From Siphonodentalium dalli (lineage: Eukaryota; Mollusca; Scaphopoda; Gadilida; Siphonodentaliidae): DNA of 64,000 nucleotides. Position 1 is the first letter of the stretch. Each line of letters begins with the position of its first letter. The notes under the pieces were generated by a model. That model was not told where the DNA came from and ran no database searches. It saw only the letters and a list, made by a program, of their open reading frames with translations. Shown one piece after another: positions 1 through 12,046 of this stretch. The DNA lies in NCBI GenBank assembly GCA_032622095.1, contig CP136066.1:201832978-201896977 (forward strand), written 5' to 3'. Position numbers and translations under genes: made by a program.

Positions 1-296
1 CCGCTACTGTTTTTGGGTACTGCATTGTGTGATGTCCATTCAATATTTTCCGTGAGCAGCTGAATTTCGGTAGAATTGACTTAGTATGATGGCATTACAT
101 GAGCAATACAGGAGGCAAGTGAAAATTTCTTAGCCAAAACCCCATAATGGGGGCGCGATCAAGGGGAAGTAATTAAAGTATTGCTCAATACCGACAGCCT
201 TATTGTTGAGGTAGGGATTTTTCTCCAGTCGAGTACCCAATCAGGACATTTCCTATGTACATGTAATGATGGATGTAATCAGCATGTATTCAGATT
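1..296. other. No recognisable feature
   Basis: AT-rich sequence with no open frame, repeat or motif that I can support. Confidence 0.5.
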
Positions 297-1660
297 TTGA
301 AATTTTCAAATAGGTCAACATCAGATGAATTTATTACTTTTCATGGTTTCTGTTTCCATTCTCATGAAATCTCGAATATAAGCAGCTACTTTTCGCAAAT
401 ATTCATATTGTATCAGATTGTATCAGCATTCCTGGCACTTTTGTCAACAGGGGAACAAATATGTTTACCAGTAGTCACTGAAACCCACATTAGGATCGTT
501 ATCAATGAAAACTAGCAAATTTGGATGATTTCTCCATTTTGGTAACCATCTGAGTCACCATCCTGAATTTAGATTCATATAGATAATAATATGTTAATCT
601 AACATACCATGGTTGTCAGATGATTAGCTAGTATAATTCAGTCAAAATAAAGTTGCTAGTAGCCACCGATTTCAAACCGCTGTGAATAATTTAAGAGGCG
701 AGTGTGAAAAATCATCAATTATTAGAATTTCGGTCGCCGTTTTGGGAGCCATCTTGGATTTTGAGGTCCAAATTGCACCGTCAAGAGGAAGTGTGATCCA
801 ATTGTATTATTGGTCGCGAAACATAATCATTTCACTATCTAAATTTTCCTCCCAGACTCAATGCCAACTCTGAAATTATTCATGGTTGGCATTTTGATGA
901 TTTCATCTCATTTTCGAAGTTTCATTCGCTCGAATTCTTGAGTATAAACAGCCAATGTTCACAAATTATTCATTTTGTTTCATGTCTCCATGTTATTACG
1001 TCAACACGGAGCAAATATATTCACCTATAATAACTAAATCGCACATTAGGAGTGATATCAATGAAAATTTTTACAAATTTTAGTGATTTATCAATTTTGG
1101 CAACCATTTTGGTCGCCATCTTGAATACAGATGCACTTTTTTGGTTGTAATTATATGGCAATCTATATGTTTAAACCTTTTGCAAATGTTTGTCATCAAA
1201 TTCAGCTATTTTCTGGCTAACACTTGGCTTGAATTACAAAATCGATATTTGGTAAAATTTCATAGCATATTTATGAATTAACATTTTGACGAAAATTTGT
1301 ATGAATAAGACCCAAAGTATGACATATTATCATGATCAAATGGTTAGGTATTCAAATGTACTTAAAATTAAGTTGATATTAGCCACCGATTTCAAACAAC
1401 CGTGAATGTTTTAAGAGACATGTGTGAAAATTCATCATTTTTCCGAACTTCGGTCGCCATTTTGGCGGCCATCTTGGTTAAATGTGGTCAATTTTTCTGT
1501 CAAAGTGAAGCCTGTTATCATAGTGTCACAACAGTAGAGAAATATTATATTTCCTACCATAAATTCACTACTAGCTATTAATCAATCGGATCCAGTGCCT
1601 ACTCTGAAATGTTGGATGGCGGCCATCTTGATGACGTCATAAATCCACCCAGTCGCGACC
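297..1660. repeat. Decayed tandem repeat with ATGGCGGCC-type motif
   Basis: Blocks recur in the same order. 331-600 resembles 890-1140 (offset about 557), and 651-880 resembles 1369-1610 (offset about 720, because 1137-1368 looks inserted). Shared landmarks are AGCCACCGATTTCAAA at 661 and 1381 and CGGTCGCC.TTTTGG followed by GCCATCTTGG near 731 and 1449. The GCCATCTTGG phrase also occurs in intron 2 of the gene at 6.6-10.3 kb and near 16.65 kb. No coding potential is visible. It is probably an old duplicated non-autonomous repeat. Confidence 0.55.
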
Positions 1661-2311
1661 CCCAGGTGTCTAACATTTGTTTTCTGGTGCCCCAGACATC
1701 AAGCAACATCATGAGCATAGTGGCTATATTTCTTCACAAAATGCACACGGGAGCCACAAAATGAACATAAGAGCCTCTACTAATGGACATTTCTCACGAA
1801 CTGGTACCTCAGTAGGTTTTGACCACTACTGGATCTTCAGCTGAAATTCCTACCAGGCCCTCTTTCATACAGATAAGCATGTGTTTAGAATCTGAAAATA
1901 GATTAATACAATGAATAGCAATACAGCAATGATTACCCAAGTGACAAGTTGGTGTCAGACAAATACAATTGTATCTGCAACTTGAGGACATACCCAGGAT
2001 CAAGTCGATCTGGGGCCTTCTTATGCCTAACTGGTCTTTGATGTCTATATTGAAATTAATCATGTATAGGGGTTGAAGAAGAAGTTCCATCTGTAATATT
2101 GTAAAGTGTGGACTGAGATGCTGGACTACTTTCAACGTTACCTGGAATATGAGGACTTACATTATAAGGGTGAGTTTCAGAAGTATTACTATTTCTGTGA
2201 CCTGAAATGTAAGAACGAGAATCCATAGGCGACATGTAAGCAGAAGAGTGAATAGGAGAAGACCCATGAGAAATCTCCGGGATTCCAGAAGGAACAGATT
2301 GATGAGGATCC

Positions 2312-3145
2312 TTATGTACGATATTTGGATCTTAAAATAAGACCTTTATCTGAATCACTATCTTCACTGCTGGAGCTTACTTCTACATCCCTCTGAACTT
2401 TCTTCTTCTTCATCTGTCTAGCTTCTTCAGTCTCTTCAACCACATTGGAAGAAATATTATTAAATGGCAATAGCATATTTCTGTGCAGCATTCGGGACAC
2501 ACCCCTTCCAGATTCTTGTAAAACCCTGTACACAGGAACATCTTCATTTGGAATGTAAATGATCTTGTATGGTTCTGCTTCCCATCTATCTACTAACTTG
2601 TGTTTTCCTTTGATACCAACTTTTCTGACCAACACCCTGTCTCCAACTTCAAGCTTTGCATCTTTGGAACGAATCCTTCCATCATATTTCTCCTTCACAT
2701 TATCATTCCGCTTTTCCACTCTGTCAAAGGCTACATTATAAGCAAATTCCATTCTCTTCTTTAAAGTCTTGGCATAACTATCATGATTTCCAGCAACTTC
2801 TTCTTTATCCAACCAAAAAACAGCATCAATGGATAATCTTGGATGCCATCCAAACATGAGAAAGTGGGGTGAATATCCTGTTGCTTCACTTTTTGTAGCA
2901 TTATAAGCCTGTACAAGAGACCCAACATAGCTCTTCCAATCAGTTATGTGTTCTTCCTCCATAGTACCAAGCATCTTGATGAGGGTCTGGTTAAAACGCT
3001 CTGCTGGTCCATTTCCCATAGGATGGTAAGGGGTTGTTCTACTCTTCTTCATTCCTGCAAGTTTACATAACTCTTTTATAACTTTGCTCTCAAAGTTTCT
3101 TCCTTGGTCACTATGTAGACGTTCAGGGAAACTGTAGAAACACAT
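2312..3145 (-). pseudogene. Ty3/gypsy integrase core and C-terminal domain
   Basis: This is the continuation of the pol fragment in another frame; homology extends upstream to about 3215, into the frameshift. Visible motifs are the second catalytic Asp (LHSDQGRNF), the catalytic Glu region (NGPAERFNQTL), then a GPY/F-like C-terminal module (VGDRVLVRK...KLVDRWE.EPY.I). The known role of this family is insertion of retrotransposon cDNA into the host genome. Below 2312 the match resumes in a different frame as a basic tail with the PPDRL-like phrase APDRLDPGYV, ending at 1933. The element is non-functional because the core is split by the frameshift. Confidence 0.9.
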
Positions 3146-4737
3146 AGACTTCTCATATAGGGCCTTTGCAGTGGTGGACGCTGTCTGGTTTTTACATGGA
3201 ATAGCCTGCGCATAGCGGGAAAATGGTCAGTAATCAATAACACATTTTCAATCCCACCTTTTGACATCTCAAGACTGAGAAAATCAATGCAGACTAATTC
3301 CATGGGTCTTGAAGTCTGTATTGGGACTAATTTTCCAGCTGCTTTCACTGGTTTCTTCCGGCGAATCCATCTGCCACAGCTCTCTACTCTCGCTTCAGCA
3401 TCACGAACCATACCTGGCCAATAAAATCTTTGCTTGGCAAGACACACTGTCTTATTTTTGCCCTGGTGACCAGCATCATCATGAACACCTTGCAATGCTC
3501 GATCACGAAAACCAGCAGGAACAATGAGCTGCATAACTGGCTCTTCGCCATTATATGATCGTCGGTAGAGAATACTGTATTTAATACACAGACTGTTCCA
3601 TTCTCTAAGATATGTCCGTACAAGGGATGATTCATTCTTCATCTGTTTATCATCAGGCCGTTTACCAAGTTTCACTAAGTGAATAACTCTGGAAATAACA
3701 GTAACAGCAACAGCAACACTTTCTGCTAAAGGTACGTTCACAGTTGCAGCCTGGCAAACGGCTTTAATGACATCTGTATATAATATGGGCTTCCTGGAGA
3801 GTCCATCAGGATCACCGTTGAGTCGTCCAGCCCTATATTCAATCTGACAATTGTAATTGGTAAGATTGGCAAGCCAACGATGACCAGTGGCATCCAACTT
3901 GGCAGTCGTTAGAACATATGTCAGAGGATTGTTATATGTAACGACCTTGAAAGTATTTCCATACAAGTAGTCATGGAATTTGTCTGTGACAGCCCATTTC
4001 AGACACAGGAACTCCAATTTATGGGCTGTATAATTCTTCTCGCTGGGCTTTAAACCCCGGCTTGCATAGGCGATAACGTGCTCCACACCAGTGCGTAACC
4101 ACTGCTATCTGCGTAAATCAAGTTTACTGTAGTATCTGGAGCCATGGAGCGATTCTATGATATCGTCAAACCTTGGCAGCATGTAGTCATCTTTGACAGT
4201 CTTTGAATTTAACTGCCTAAAGTCTAAGCAGAACCGCAAAGAGTTGTCGGCCTTTTTTCGAACGAGCACAACGTTGGATGCATAAGGACTGTCTGATTCT
4301 TTAATCACTCCAGCTTCTAACATCACCTTAATATGCTGTCTGACTTCTTCATAAAGAGCAGGATGTATCTTCCAATACGGCTGTTTAAACGGAACATCAT
4401 CGGTGAGTTTGATTTGAAGCGTCACTAGGTCAGTAACACCTAAATCCAGAGGACCAGTAGAAAATACATGGCTCCATTGGTATAGCAGAGCATCAACTTC
4501 ATCTTTCTCTTCTGCTGATAAATTGTCATCGACGTTAACACCAAGGTCCCTCGGAGAAGGTCGGACATCAGCAGCAAGAGTTGGTGAGCCCAAAGAATCA
4601 ACCACCTTTACTTCTTGTACTTGGGCAATAGTTGAATGTGGAGATATCACAAGTGTCTTTGCAGATATATTGCAAAGTTGAACAGGAATGTACGAGTACA
4701 GTTGGCCTTGGAATTTGATTTCATCACCCGTGGACAA
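3076..4737 (-). pseudogene. Ty3/gypsy pol fragment: RT (deleted), RNase H, integrase N-terminus
   Basis: One frame runs from 4737 to 3076 with a single TAG at 4105-4107. The first part is the finger region of a Ty3 reverse transcriptase, ending at the first catalytic Asp (motif SKLDLR). The next residues past the stop are already the late RNase H motif (VIAYASRGL, then the DGLSR end). The RT palm with its YxDD box and the first half of RNase H are therefore missing, an in-frame deletion of more than 200 residues. After RNase H come the H2C2 zinc-binding segment (H..GHQG...C..C region) and the first integrase Asp (VCIDFLSLE). Reading then slips out of frame shortly after ITDH. No start codon or promoter is evident. 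The coding capacity for reverse transcription is lost. Confidence 0.9.
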
Positions 4738-4754
4738 ACAGTGAACTTGTCATC

Positions 4755-5330
4755 ATCACTAAACATAAACACATAACTTAAGAAACTATTTTCCCTGGCG
4801 TTTACAGATAAGAAGAGCCTTTGCATACCAACCCCCTCCCAATGCGATTTTTTATTTTATTCAAAAAATTTGATTCCGCCCACCTGCCGATATAGAATAT
4901 CATATTGTCGAAGTGGGAGAGGAATTCTGACATACCTCAATCCGTTAACTGAATTCTCGCTTGATGAGTAGTTTCTTGATTCCCAATGATTCATTTTTAA
5001 GAATGTTTATCTAATATAATAATATAATCAATAAACAGCCATAGGCTTAATTTTTGACCTTAAGTGATGTGTTTATGTTTAGTGAATACCAGTGAAAATT
5101 TAGAGTAAAAATTACAGATGAACACCAAATAATCAAAAGTGAACCGTCTCAAGTCTCTACACATAATTTGAACACCGGTTTTGAAGGGGTAGTTCCAAAA
5201 GCCCTCTTCTTATCTCTAAACGCCAGGAAATATTGATTCTTAAGTTATGTGTTATGGTCAGTGAACATTAGTTAATACTTATACCAAAAATAACGGATGT
5301 ACGCGAAAGGTAAATTGAAAATTACTTTGG
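4755..5330. repeat. Inverted and direct repeat block (CTTAAGTTATGTG)
   Basis: 4770-4825 is repeated inverted at 5197-5253 (shared phrase AACGCCAGG and CTTAAGTTATGTG). A third, direct copy of the CTTAAG.TATGTG..TATG part sits at 5060-5100. It lies immediately upstream of the broken 5' edge of the Ty3 fragment and may be the older host repeat into which that fragment was placed. No coding potential. Confidence 0.6.
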
Positions 5331-5603
5331 GGGGTTTTGGAGCGCCCCTCGTCCCTAAACGACAGAATAGCGAAACATAAGAAATGGATTTCCGTTGATG
5401 ATTTAAAGGTAACACTAGATCGGAAGCATCAAACCTTTCGTACCTCCCTGTCTATTATCAATTATGATGCCTCTAGCTCCACTTTACCAATAACTCTCCC
5501 ACATTGATGAGATGAGAAACGATCGCGATGCAAACATCGCTGATCATGTAGTAAGTTAAAATATTTTAGTCTGAATATGATTTGCAAAAAATTGCTCAAT
5601 GTT

Positions 5604-5958
5604 TTAAAGGCGTACTGTACACTAAATCCAGTCATTTATGGGACAATCTGCTTTTAAACTCATCAGAATATATGCAACAAATGAATGAATTTGAACCATG
5701 GATTAGTGCAAAATACACTCGTGTGCTCTATGAACGATGCAAACAACAGTGGTAATTATAATGAAAATGAATGCATGACTCCAGCCATTTATTCATTTTC
5801 ATTATAATTACCATGTTATTTGCATCGTTCATATAGCAAATGAGTGTATTTTGCACTAATCCATGACTCAAATTCATTCATCTTTTGCATATATTATGTT
5901 GAGTATAAAAGGAGATGGTCCCGTAAATGGTCGGAATTAGTGTACAGTACCACTTTAA
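5604..5958. mobile_element. Foldback MITE, family A
   Basis: The two halves are near-complete reverse complements (about 170-bp arms) with ends TTTAAAGGCGTACTGTAC and GTACAGTACCACTTTAA. The 355-bp unit encodes nothing. A related partial copy lies at 45884-46120. The ends resemble those of family B (6737-7160 and 45499-45886), which also begin TTTAAAGGTACT. Confidence 0.85.
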
Positions 5959-6594
5959 CCTTGCTCAATGTCAATCGTCAAGTTTGTGTTGCTTTGGTAT
6001 TTTATTGGACTAATTTGACTGTTATCGGTAATTAATTCCACTAAATATAAGTAATGGTCACACAACAGTTGTTTTGACACGCGAAATTTCATTATTGGCG
6101 AGTTATTATAATGAAAATAAGTTAATTTGTTTTTTCATGTACGTGTTGATGATAGTTAAATTACAGACATTTATGTTATTTCGAATGCACCGAGTCTCTT
6201 AAAATGAAAATAGAGACGATGGTGTCGAATCATGTTGATTCGAAAACATCCAAATTAAACCTCTCTATACTAAATGGATTCTCACACCAAGTTAATATAG
6301 TGTACATCGGAATGGTCTATATATTATTTATTTGGATGGGTCTACGCCAATAAGATGCAGACGACAGGTAATAACGTGCAGGAGGAGTATGTTATTGAAG
6401 GAAATGTTTGCGCTCCAAATAATCGCTCGTGAATTTTTCCCGTTATCGAAATAAGTCGATAAATACTTGAACTACCTATCTACCAGCATTACACGTCACA
6501 GACAGACACATTGAAATCATAAACTATACAAATCATATGATAAAAATAAAGAGCGTTTCTTTTACTTCCGTGCGAAAATTTTAACAGCAGGAAA

Positions 6595-6607
6595 ATGTCT
6601 GAACATG
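6595..6607 (+). other. Proposed first coding exon with GC donor
   Basis: ATGTCTGAACATG followed by GCAAGT. The last exon base G and GCAAGT match the strong form of the GC-AG intron donor. The single leftover base completes a Glu codon with the two phase bases at 7320-7321. The alternative is a longer 5' gene whose upstream exons I cannot see. Confidence 0.4.
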
Positions 6608-9600
6608 GCAAGTATTTCAGAGCATATGAGGCAGGAATATTTCATGCATGTTTCAACCTATCTTATACCTCTTTTAAAAATTACGTAGACAACATTTGGA
6701 AGCTCGAATGAGCCATGTTGATTTAAGATAATACGTTTAAAGGTACTCAATCCGATTCGATGGTCCCCATATAATCAGATTCCAACAACAACAACAACAA
6801 CAACATTTTTTAGAAATGCCGCTTCAGTTATCAAACTTGTTTAATTGCCCAAAAATAATGCTAACCACTGTAAACTATAGTATAATCTTGCTCAAAACGT
6901 GTTATTTGTCAATATGTTGTTCTACGAAATTTTGCCTTATTATCAAAATAAAGCCTCTTGATTTTTAGAGTTATCCATTTTCATCCGCAATTTGGTCAGA
7001 GTCCGTCGGCTCGTCGATTCTTTACTGGGCTTTCAAAACTCGATATCTAATAACTCTGAGCTTTGACAGGTGGGTTCCTCGACTCGAATCATATATTTTT
7101 TACCCCCGAATCCAAATAAAAATTAATTGAGGGGCGCTTAATCGGATTATACATCTTTAACTTAATATCTGAACATTTCCTGCGGGGTCAATGAGTATTC
7201 ATTTTTGGAACCGGTGTCGATTTCGAATCTAATGACCGAATCGAATGGAATCCCGAATATTTTTCTGAACCTATAGCTGCCGTAAATATATTTCACTGTG
7301 ATATTCTCTTGTTCTGCAGAACTGGCAGCACATCCATCCATCCTGGCCGTGGAATATTTGGGGGACTATTCCAAAGACGAGATTGTGCAGGTGCTCATAC
7401 GGAACGAACAGTGTAAGTTTGTGGATCTTGCATGTATATATTGACTTTGAATCGGGTACTTGCAATGGTCACTGATTCTCACTAGACGTACATGGGCCCT
7501 TTTACGTAGGTAACACATCACAGTTTCGAATGGTCAACAGGCGTAATTTAAAAATATAAAGTGCCAGTGGTTTCTGGCACCATTCATGCGGTAGGTATAT
7601 TGGCCAAGGTTGGATATGAATTTGTTAATTTTTGAAGGTGTCCTAGACTTTTGAAAAAAATAATTGCAAGTGATCTTGACAGAAGTAGCATGATCTGTGA
7701 AACAGTGGCTCTAGGTACTGGGTTAATTGTTTAGCACCCACAATTGTCTTTGCATTACACATTTATTTTGTAGAATTGCAAACCGTGAAATTTTGAAATT
7801 TGTTCATATTGATGTTGGAAGCCAGAGGTCTTCAATACATATTTGTGATCATGCACGAAAAAAATCTGGTTTTTGTGCCCATTGAGTGTGAAAATACAGT
7901 TTTTTTGCACAACAATCACATAACATCAGTGGCCATAACTCTTGATAATAATATATGGGCATTATGAATCAAATTCTGAAAGCCTAATCTGTACTCATTT
8001 CAGGAATGTATATCATTATTGTCTATATTACGGTTTGGGTTCATATTTCAGATAAATATCAATGAATATATGCCCCCTTATTTCTGGGCATCTGCCTGTG
8101 GAAAGTGTGGAGTTTCACCTCAGATGTTTTAATTCACTTGGGTATCGGCTTATAACTGAAAGCGATAAATAATGGAATAGTTCTAAAATGCAATTTGAAA
8201 CAAACCAACCGTGACTTGATATACATTTATGCAACCGTGGGGACGCTGTTGTTATTTTATTTTATTTTTCCCCAGTTATTTTTTTTTTTTTATACGAAGT
8301 CAAGTTTGAGCTATATTGCTATGTGTTGGCATCCATCGTTCGTGCGTGCGTCCTTGATTCGTCAACAATTTTCGTTATCACACCCTACATGTCACATCTA
8401 TCATCCGATCGTCACAAAACTGTATATGGATCTTCGGGGGTGGCCTCCAGATGGGCGTCATTTTTCTTAAATTCGTTAAGAAACATGCCCGCCAGCTGCC
8501 ATCTTGGATTTCAAATTTGAATCCATCGGCACACCCTGCAGCCCACATTTATTGGAAAATTGTTTTGAAATACACAGGCATGTTTAGGATCACCTCTAGA
8601 TGGGACCTATCGAATTTGAACAATTTTCGATTGAAACCATGGCTGCCGGCAGCCATCTTGGATTTTACTCTTTCCATGACTAAATCATTTGGCACACACT
8701 AGAGACCCCATCCCTCATTCAATCATCATCAAATTTCATATGGATTTTCAGTGTGACCTCTGGATGGGAGACATCAATTTGTTTCCGAAATTCGTTAAAA
8801 AACATGGCCGCCAGCTGTCATCTTGGATTTCAAATTTGAATCGCATCAGCACACTCTGCAGCCAGGATTTATTGGATAATTGTTTTGAAATTTACAGGCA
8901 TGTTTATAGGATCGCCTCTAGATGGGAGCTCGCGAGTTTGAAATTTTTTCGATAAAAACATAGCCACCGACATCCATCTTTGAATGTCTCTGTGCATGAC
9001 TAAATCCCTTATGCAACACAACCGGCACTTGCCTATTTATTTTCCAGTCACAGAAGGTTTCCTGAACAGGGGCGCCCAACACGTCTACGACCTTGTAATG
9101 AATCACCAGTGGGATATAGGTAAAGCTTATTTGTGTTATACCATCGGGGACTAGACGATTTCGCCACTTAATCTCCGAAAATATTCATAATCGTATCAGG
9201 AAAAAGTAAGAAAATTGTTATAGAAATATTAATCACACACATTAAACACGGGCTTATATCGTAGGGTGGTATTAACTATATGTAAGACAACGAGGCCTTA
9301 TAATTCGTTCACACAGCCGGCAAAATTGTCTGGTAAATTTTCATGAAATTTTTCATAGATGTGTAATAAACGCCTTTTCGCATAATGATCGACGACAGAT
9401 AATTATTAGGAATAGCTATTTATAGTCATAATTTTTCCGGACGATCCAAAAACCGTTTCGCAAAATTGACGACTACGAGTTCGTTTGTGAGACATTCAGA
9501 GACAATCGTGCTCGCCACTCATAGTAAGGTGATTACGAGTCTTTGTGTCGTGATTATTTTGTTCTTAACCCTTTGAGTGCCAGGGGCCGATCTCATCGGC

Positions 9601-9657
9601 CCTAAACCTACAAAATAAGTCTGTTAAAGAATATAAGAATAAATTATTAAAATTGTA

Positions 9658-9691
<34 letters not shown>

Positions 9692-10344
9692 TTGTTAGGC
9701 CAATACATATATAAGAGAATGCATTGGCACAGGGTATATGGGTTGATACAAAAATCGACCTGGCAATCAAAGGGTTAATTGTGCTGTTATCAGGTCATAG
9801 CTTAGAGGTTTGTGTTCTGCCAGATTTTCGTGTTTCACGACGACGAATGAGTTGATTGCAACTAATAAATAAAAACGCATGCTTTGCATTCTTAGTTTCA
9901 GAATTTTATATTTTAGTTGGGAAGGTGTCTTTGTTATATAAACCTAAATAAAGTTCAAAATGTAATTGTGATCTTATTGTGTCAATAGTTGCGCTATTTA
10001 ATAAAATTGAAAAATTAATATAAGTTATATTGAAATAAGAATAATTAGTTATGTTGAAATGTTGAAAACGAATTAAAGTTATGACTTGTCATCTATATGA
10101 TCCTTCCTACACTCCATAGTAACCATTGCATGTTCTCTAAGTTCTTGAATAGTCACACCAGGTAACATGTAATGTTCATCATTTTTCAGCAGAGGCCGCC
10201 GCTTATGCACCCGCCGAGGAGCATGCTATAGAAGCAGATCGCCGGAGCCAGGAGTCCGGATCTGTGGTATCCGTTCGTGACGCCAGAGATATATTAAATG
10301 CCGAGGAGATGCCAAGTGACATATCCGACGACGAATGCGACTAG
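6595..10344 (+). CDS. Small four-exon gene, unrecognised acidic-tailed protein
   Basis: Coding parts are 6595-6607, 7320-7412, 9048-9119 and 10190-10344 (TAG at 10342-10344), giving about 110 residues. Exons 2-4 each have a pyrimidine-rich acceptor (TTCTGCAG, TTTTCCAG, TTTTTCAG) and, except the last, a donor (T|GTAAGT, G|GTAAAG). Phases agree across all junctions. The reading frame gives AVEYLGDYSKDEIVQVL, then TEGFLNRGAQHVYDL, then an Ala/Glu-rich stretch and an acidic end (SDISDDECD). No signal peptide, membrane segment or known motif is visible, and I cannot name the family. Exon 1 (MSEH plus one base) is inferred from an ATG with A at -3 and a GC donor (G|GCAAGT) whose phase fits; if it is wrong, the gene starts elsewhere upstream. 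Introns are about 0.7, 1.6 and 1.1 kb and contain repeats. No clear AATAAA follows. The other frames of these exons are less protein-like or closed. Confidence 0.6.
6737..7160. mobile_element. Foldback MITE, family B, diverged copy in intron 1
   Basis: The left end TTTAAAGGTACTCAATCCGA and right end TCGGATTATACATCTTTAA are inverted matches, and the interior (about 7050-7130) matches the intact family member at 45499-45886, including GTGGGTTCCTCGAC. A (CAA)7-8 microsatellite lies at 6785-6806. It sits inside intron 1 of the small gene. Confidence 0.75.
8390..9030. repeat. Two-copy tandem repeat, about 319 bp, in intron 2
   Basis: Two diverged copies start near 8390 and 8715. Identical phrases such as ATCTTGGATTTCAAATTTGA recur at 8501 and 8820. 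Each contains CTCTAGATGGGA and a GGC.GCCA.CTTGG phrase. The upstream CGTGCGTCC/CGTCAACAATTTT part also resembles 23970-24020. This is a non-coding dispersed repeat within the intron. Confidence 0.75.
9569..9774. mobile_element. piggyBac-like MITE in intron 3
   Basis: TTAA direct repeats at 9565-9568 and 9775-9778 flank 206 bp with 16-bp inverted ends (CCCTTTGAGTGCCAGG and a two-mismatch partner). TTAA targets with ends beginning CCC are typical of the piggyBac superfamily. The body holds poly(A) plus (TA)n (about 9657-9692) and half of the GCCAATGCATTCTCTTATA-type palindrome common to the group. No transposase. Confidence 0.85.
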
Positions 10345-10406
10345 CGCAGCTATAGAACGATGGACGCTTAAGAAAAATGAAGGGAGGGTGGGCGCTACTA
10401 GTTTAA

Positions 10407-10631
10407 CCCTTTCTATACTAAATACTCATTGAGCAGTATAGTTATCACTTAGGAAATAAGTTCAACAACGACCTCAATCTGAACATTTCCCACCGAAGAA
10501 TAGATTCCATCTGTACTTTCTATTTTCTGTCGTCTGCTAATAATTTCTGAACATCCCTCCAAATGAATAATAGACCATTCGATTGTATACTTTTACATCT
10601 GACTGAGAGAGTCCATTTAGTAAAGAAAGGG
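10407..10631. mobile_element. Single-copy TTAA MITE related to the 26.6-34.3 kb satellite
   Basis: TTAA (10403-10406) precedes CCCTTTCTATACTAAAT, and the right end ATTTAGTAAAGAAAGGG precedes TTAC, one change from TTAA. The ends are 17-bp inverted repeats with one mismatch. The first 62 bp read TACTCATTGAGCAG..AGTTATC.CTTAGGAAAT, which is the monomer of the large satellite. The next bases AATAAGTTCAAC resemble the start of a second monomer. The right half carries ATCTGAACATTTCC, the inverse of the monomer's GGAAATGTTCAGAT. Confidence 0.85.
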
Positions 10632-10679
10632 TTACAACGTAACGGGCATCATGTTACATGTATGGTTGTTACGGGCATC

Positions 10680-11665
10680 CAGGGACGTGGCTAGAGGGTC
10701 TCCGTTGGGGGTGTCCACCTTGATAATTCCAACTGTACACCCGCCTTGAATCAGACCAGAGACAAGGTTTTACATAATTCAATTTGCACCCCCTTCAACC
10801 TTGAATCAAACTCTCCTTGAATCAGACCAAAGGTTTTGATATTCATATATTTTGAACCTGAAAATTGCACAAATCCTAAAATCTAGTGGTCTAACTCCAA
10901 ACAAATGCACACGACTACGGGCTATAGACCAGGACACACGGGGCCGACCATTGTTGTTCGGCCCGGTGTGAGAAAATTTTGAAAACTAAACAAGAAAATC
11001 GCAAAATCCTAGCATCTAGACGACTGACCTCAAGCTTTCATAGTGTTGGAAATTTCCAACCTCATACTCTCCCTTAGTTTGGAAATTTTCCAACTGATGA
11101 CCATTTCAGTCAACAATTTTAACCTAATGTAGTAAAATATTGTTTTCTTAAACTCATTAGCAGTTTTGTATTGGCCACAGGGAGGGACCAGGACACAGTG
11201 GGCCGACCATGCTTCGCCCGGTGTGGGAAAATTTTGAAATCTGAACAAGAAAATCGCAAAATCCTAGCATCTAGATTAGCCTCAAGCATTCATAGAGTTG
11301 GAAATTTCAAACCTGAAGTTGGAAAATTTCCAACTGATGACAATTCCAGTGACAATTTTGACCAAATGTAAGGACAATATTGTTTTCTTAAATCAACTAG
11401 AAGTTTGTGACTGGCCACGGGGGAGGGACCAGGACACAAGCTTTCCAAGTGTTGGAAATTTCCCACCTGACACCCCCTAAGGTTGGAAAATTTCCAACTG
11501 ATGGCCATTTCAGTCCAATATTTTTACCATAAGAAGGAAAATATGCAAATATTGGTCCCAAAACAATAAATTCCCCCCAATAGATTGTTGAAATTTCCAA
11601 CTGTTGAAAATTTTGATCAAAGTTGGGAGGGTGAGACACCCACCCAAACCCCCCTGTCGCCACGT
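10680..11665. repeat. Tandem block with GTTGGAAATTTCCAAC motif
   Basis: About 240-260-bp units repeat, marked by GACCAGGACACA at about 10927, 11187 and 11426 and TTCCAACTGATGA at 11088, 11328 and 11493. Another copy of the unit lies at 16690-17095. The copy at 36 kb of the surrounding duplicated segment lacks this block, so it is an insertion in copy 1. Short open frames here are in all phases and not genes. Confidence 0.75.
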
Positions 11666-11860
11666 CTCTGCGGGCATCATCGTGTATGGTTGTGTTCCTG
11701 AAGTATAAGATGTAATTGCCGATAAAGCTGAACGATTGTCAGTTTGCTCATTCCATTTCAATTAGAATTACCTCTACATACAAAGATCACTGCTATACTT
11801 TTAAGATGTATTCTGGATTCGAGACTTAATGTTACCAAAAAAAATCCTACTTTGATATTT

Positions 11861-12020
11861 CCCTTCCAAGACTGGAGCTTCCTGAAATTTTGCGACAACC
11901 CTATGTCAATGCATTCTCTTATATATGCGAGGGGTCCATTTGGAAGACTTGCATATATAAGAGAATGCACTGGTACATGATTTTTAATGCTGCATGAGCG
12001 CAGCTCCCGTAATGAAAGGA
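11861..12020. mobile_element. piggyBac-like MITE, CCCTTCCA subfamily
   Basis: The 160-bp unit has left end CCCTTCCAAGACTGGAG, an imperfect inverse of the right end, and right TTAA at 12021-12024 (left target degenerate). The core is a palindrome with GCATTCTCTTATATATGCG. The duplicated segment near 36625 has an uninterrupted TTAA at the same place, so this insertion postdates the duplication. Sister copy at 20551-20805. Confidence 0.8.
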
Positions 12021-12046
12021 TTAAGGTTTAAAATAACATGTTTTAA

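Larger units (their letters stand above)
1933..4745 (-). mobile_element. Ty3/gypsy retrotransposon remnant, no LTRs seen
   Basis: The minus strand carries pol pieces in Ty3/gypsy order: reverse transcriptase, RNase H, zinc-binding integrase N-terminus, integrase core, then a basic C-terminal tail ending in a stop at 1933-1935. The 5' side breaks near 4745, where an in-frame TGA (4750-4752) precedes the first homologous codons, so gag and protease are absent. I find no direct repeats that could be LTRs. Breaks seen are an internal deletion inside the RT, a TAG at the deletion joint (4105-4107), a frameshift in the integrase core between about 3150 and 3235, and another frame change below 2312. 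It is a dead fragment. Confidence 0.9.

Noticed and set aside
1933..4745. Complete LTR retrotransposon
   Set aside because: No LTRs, gag or protease, and pol carries a deletion, a stop and frameshifts.
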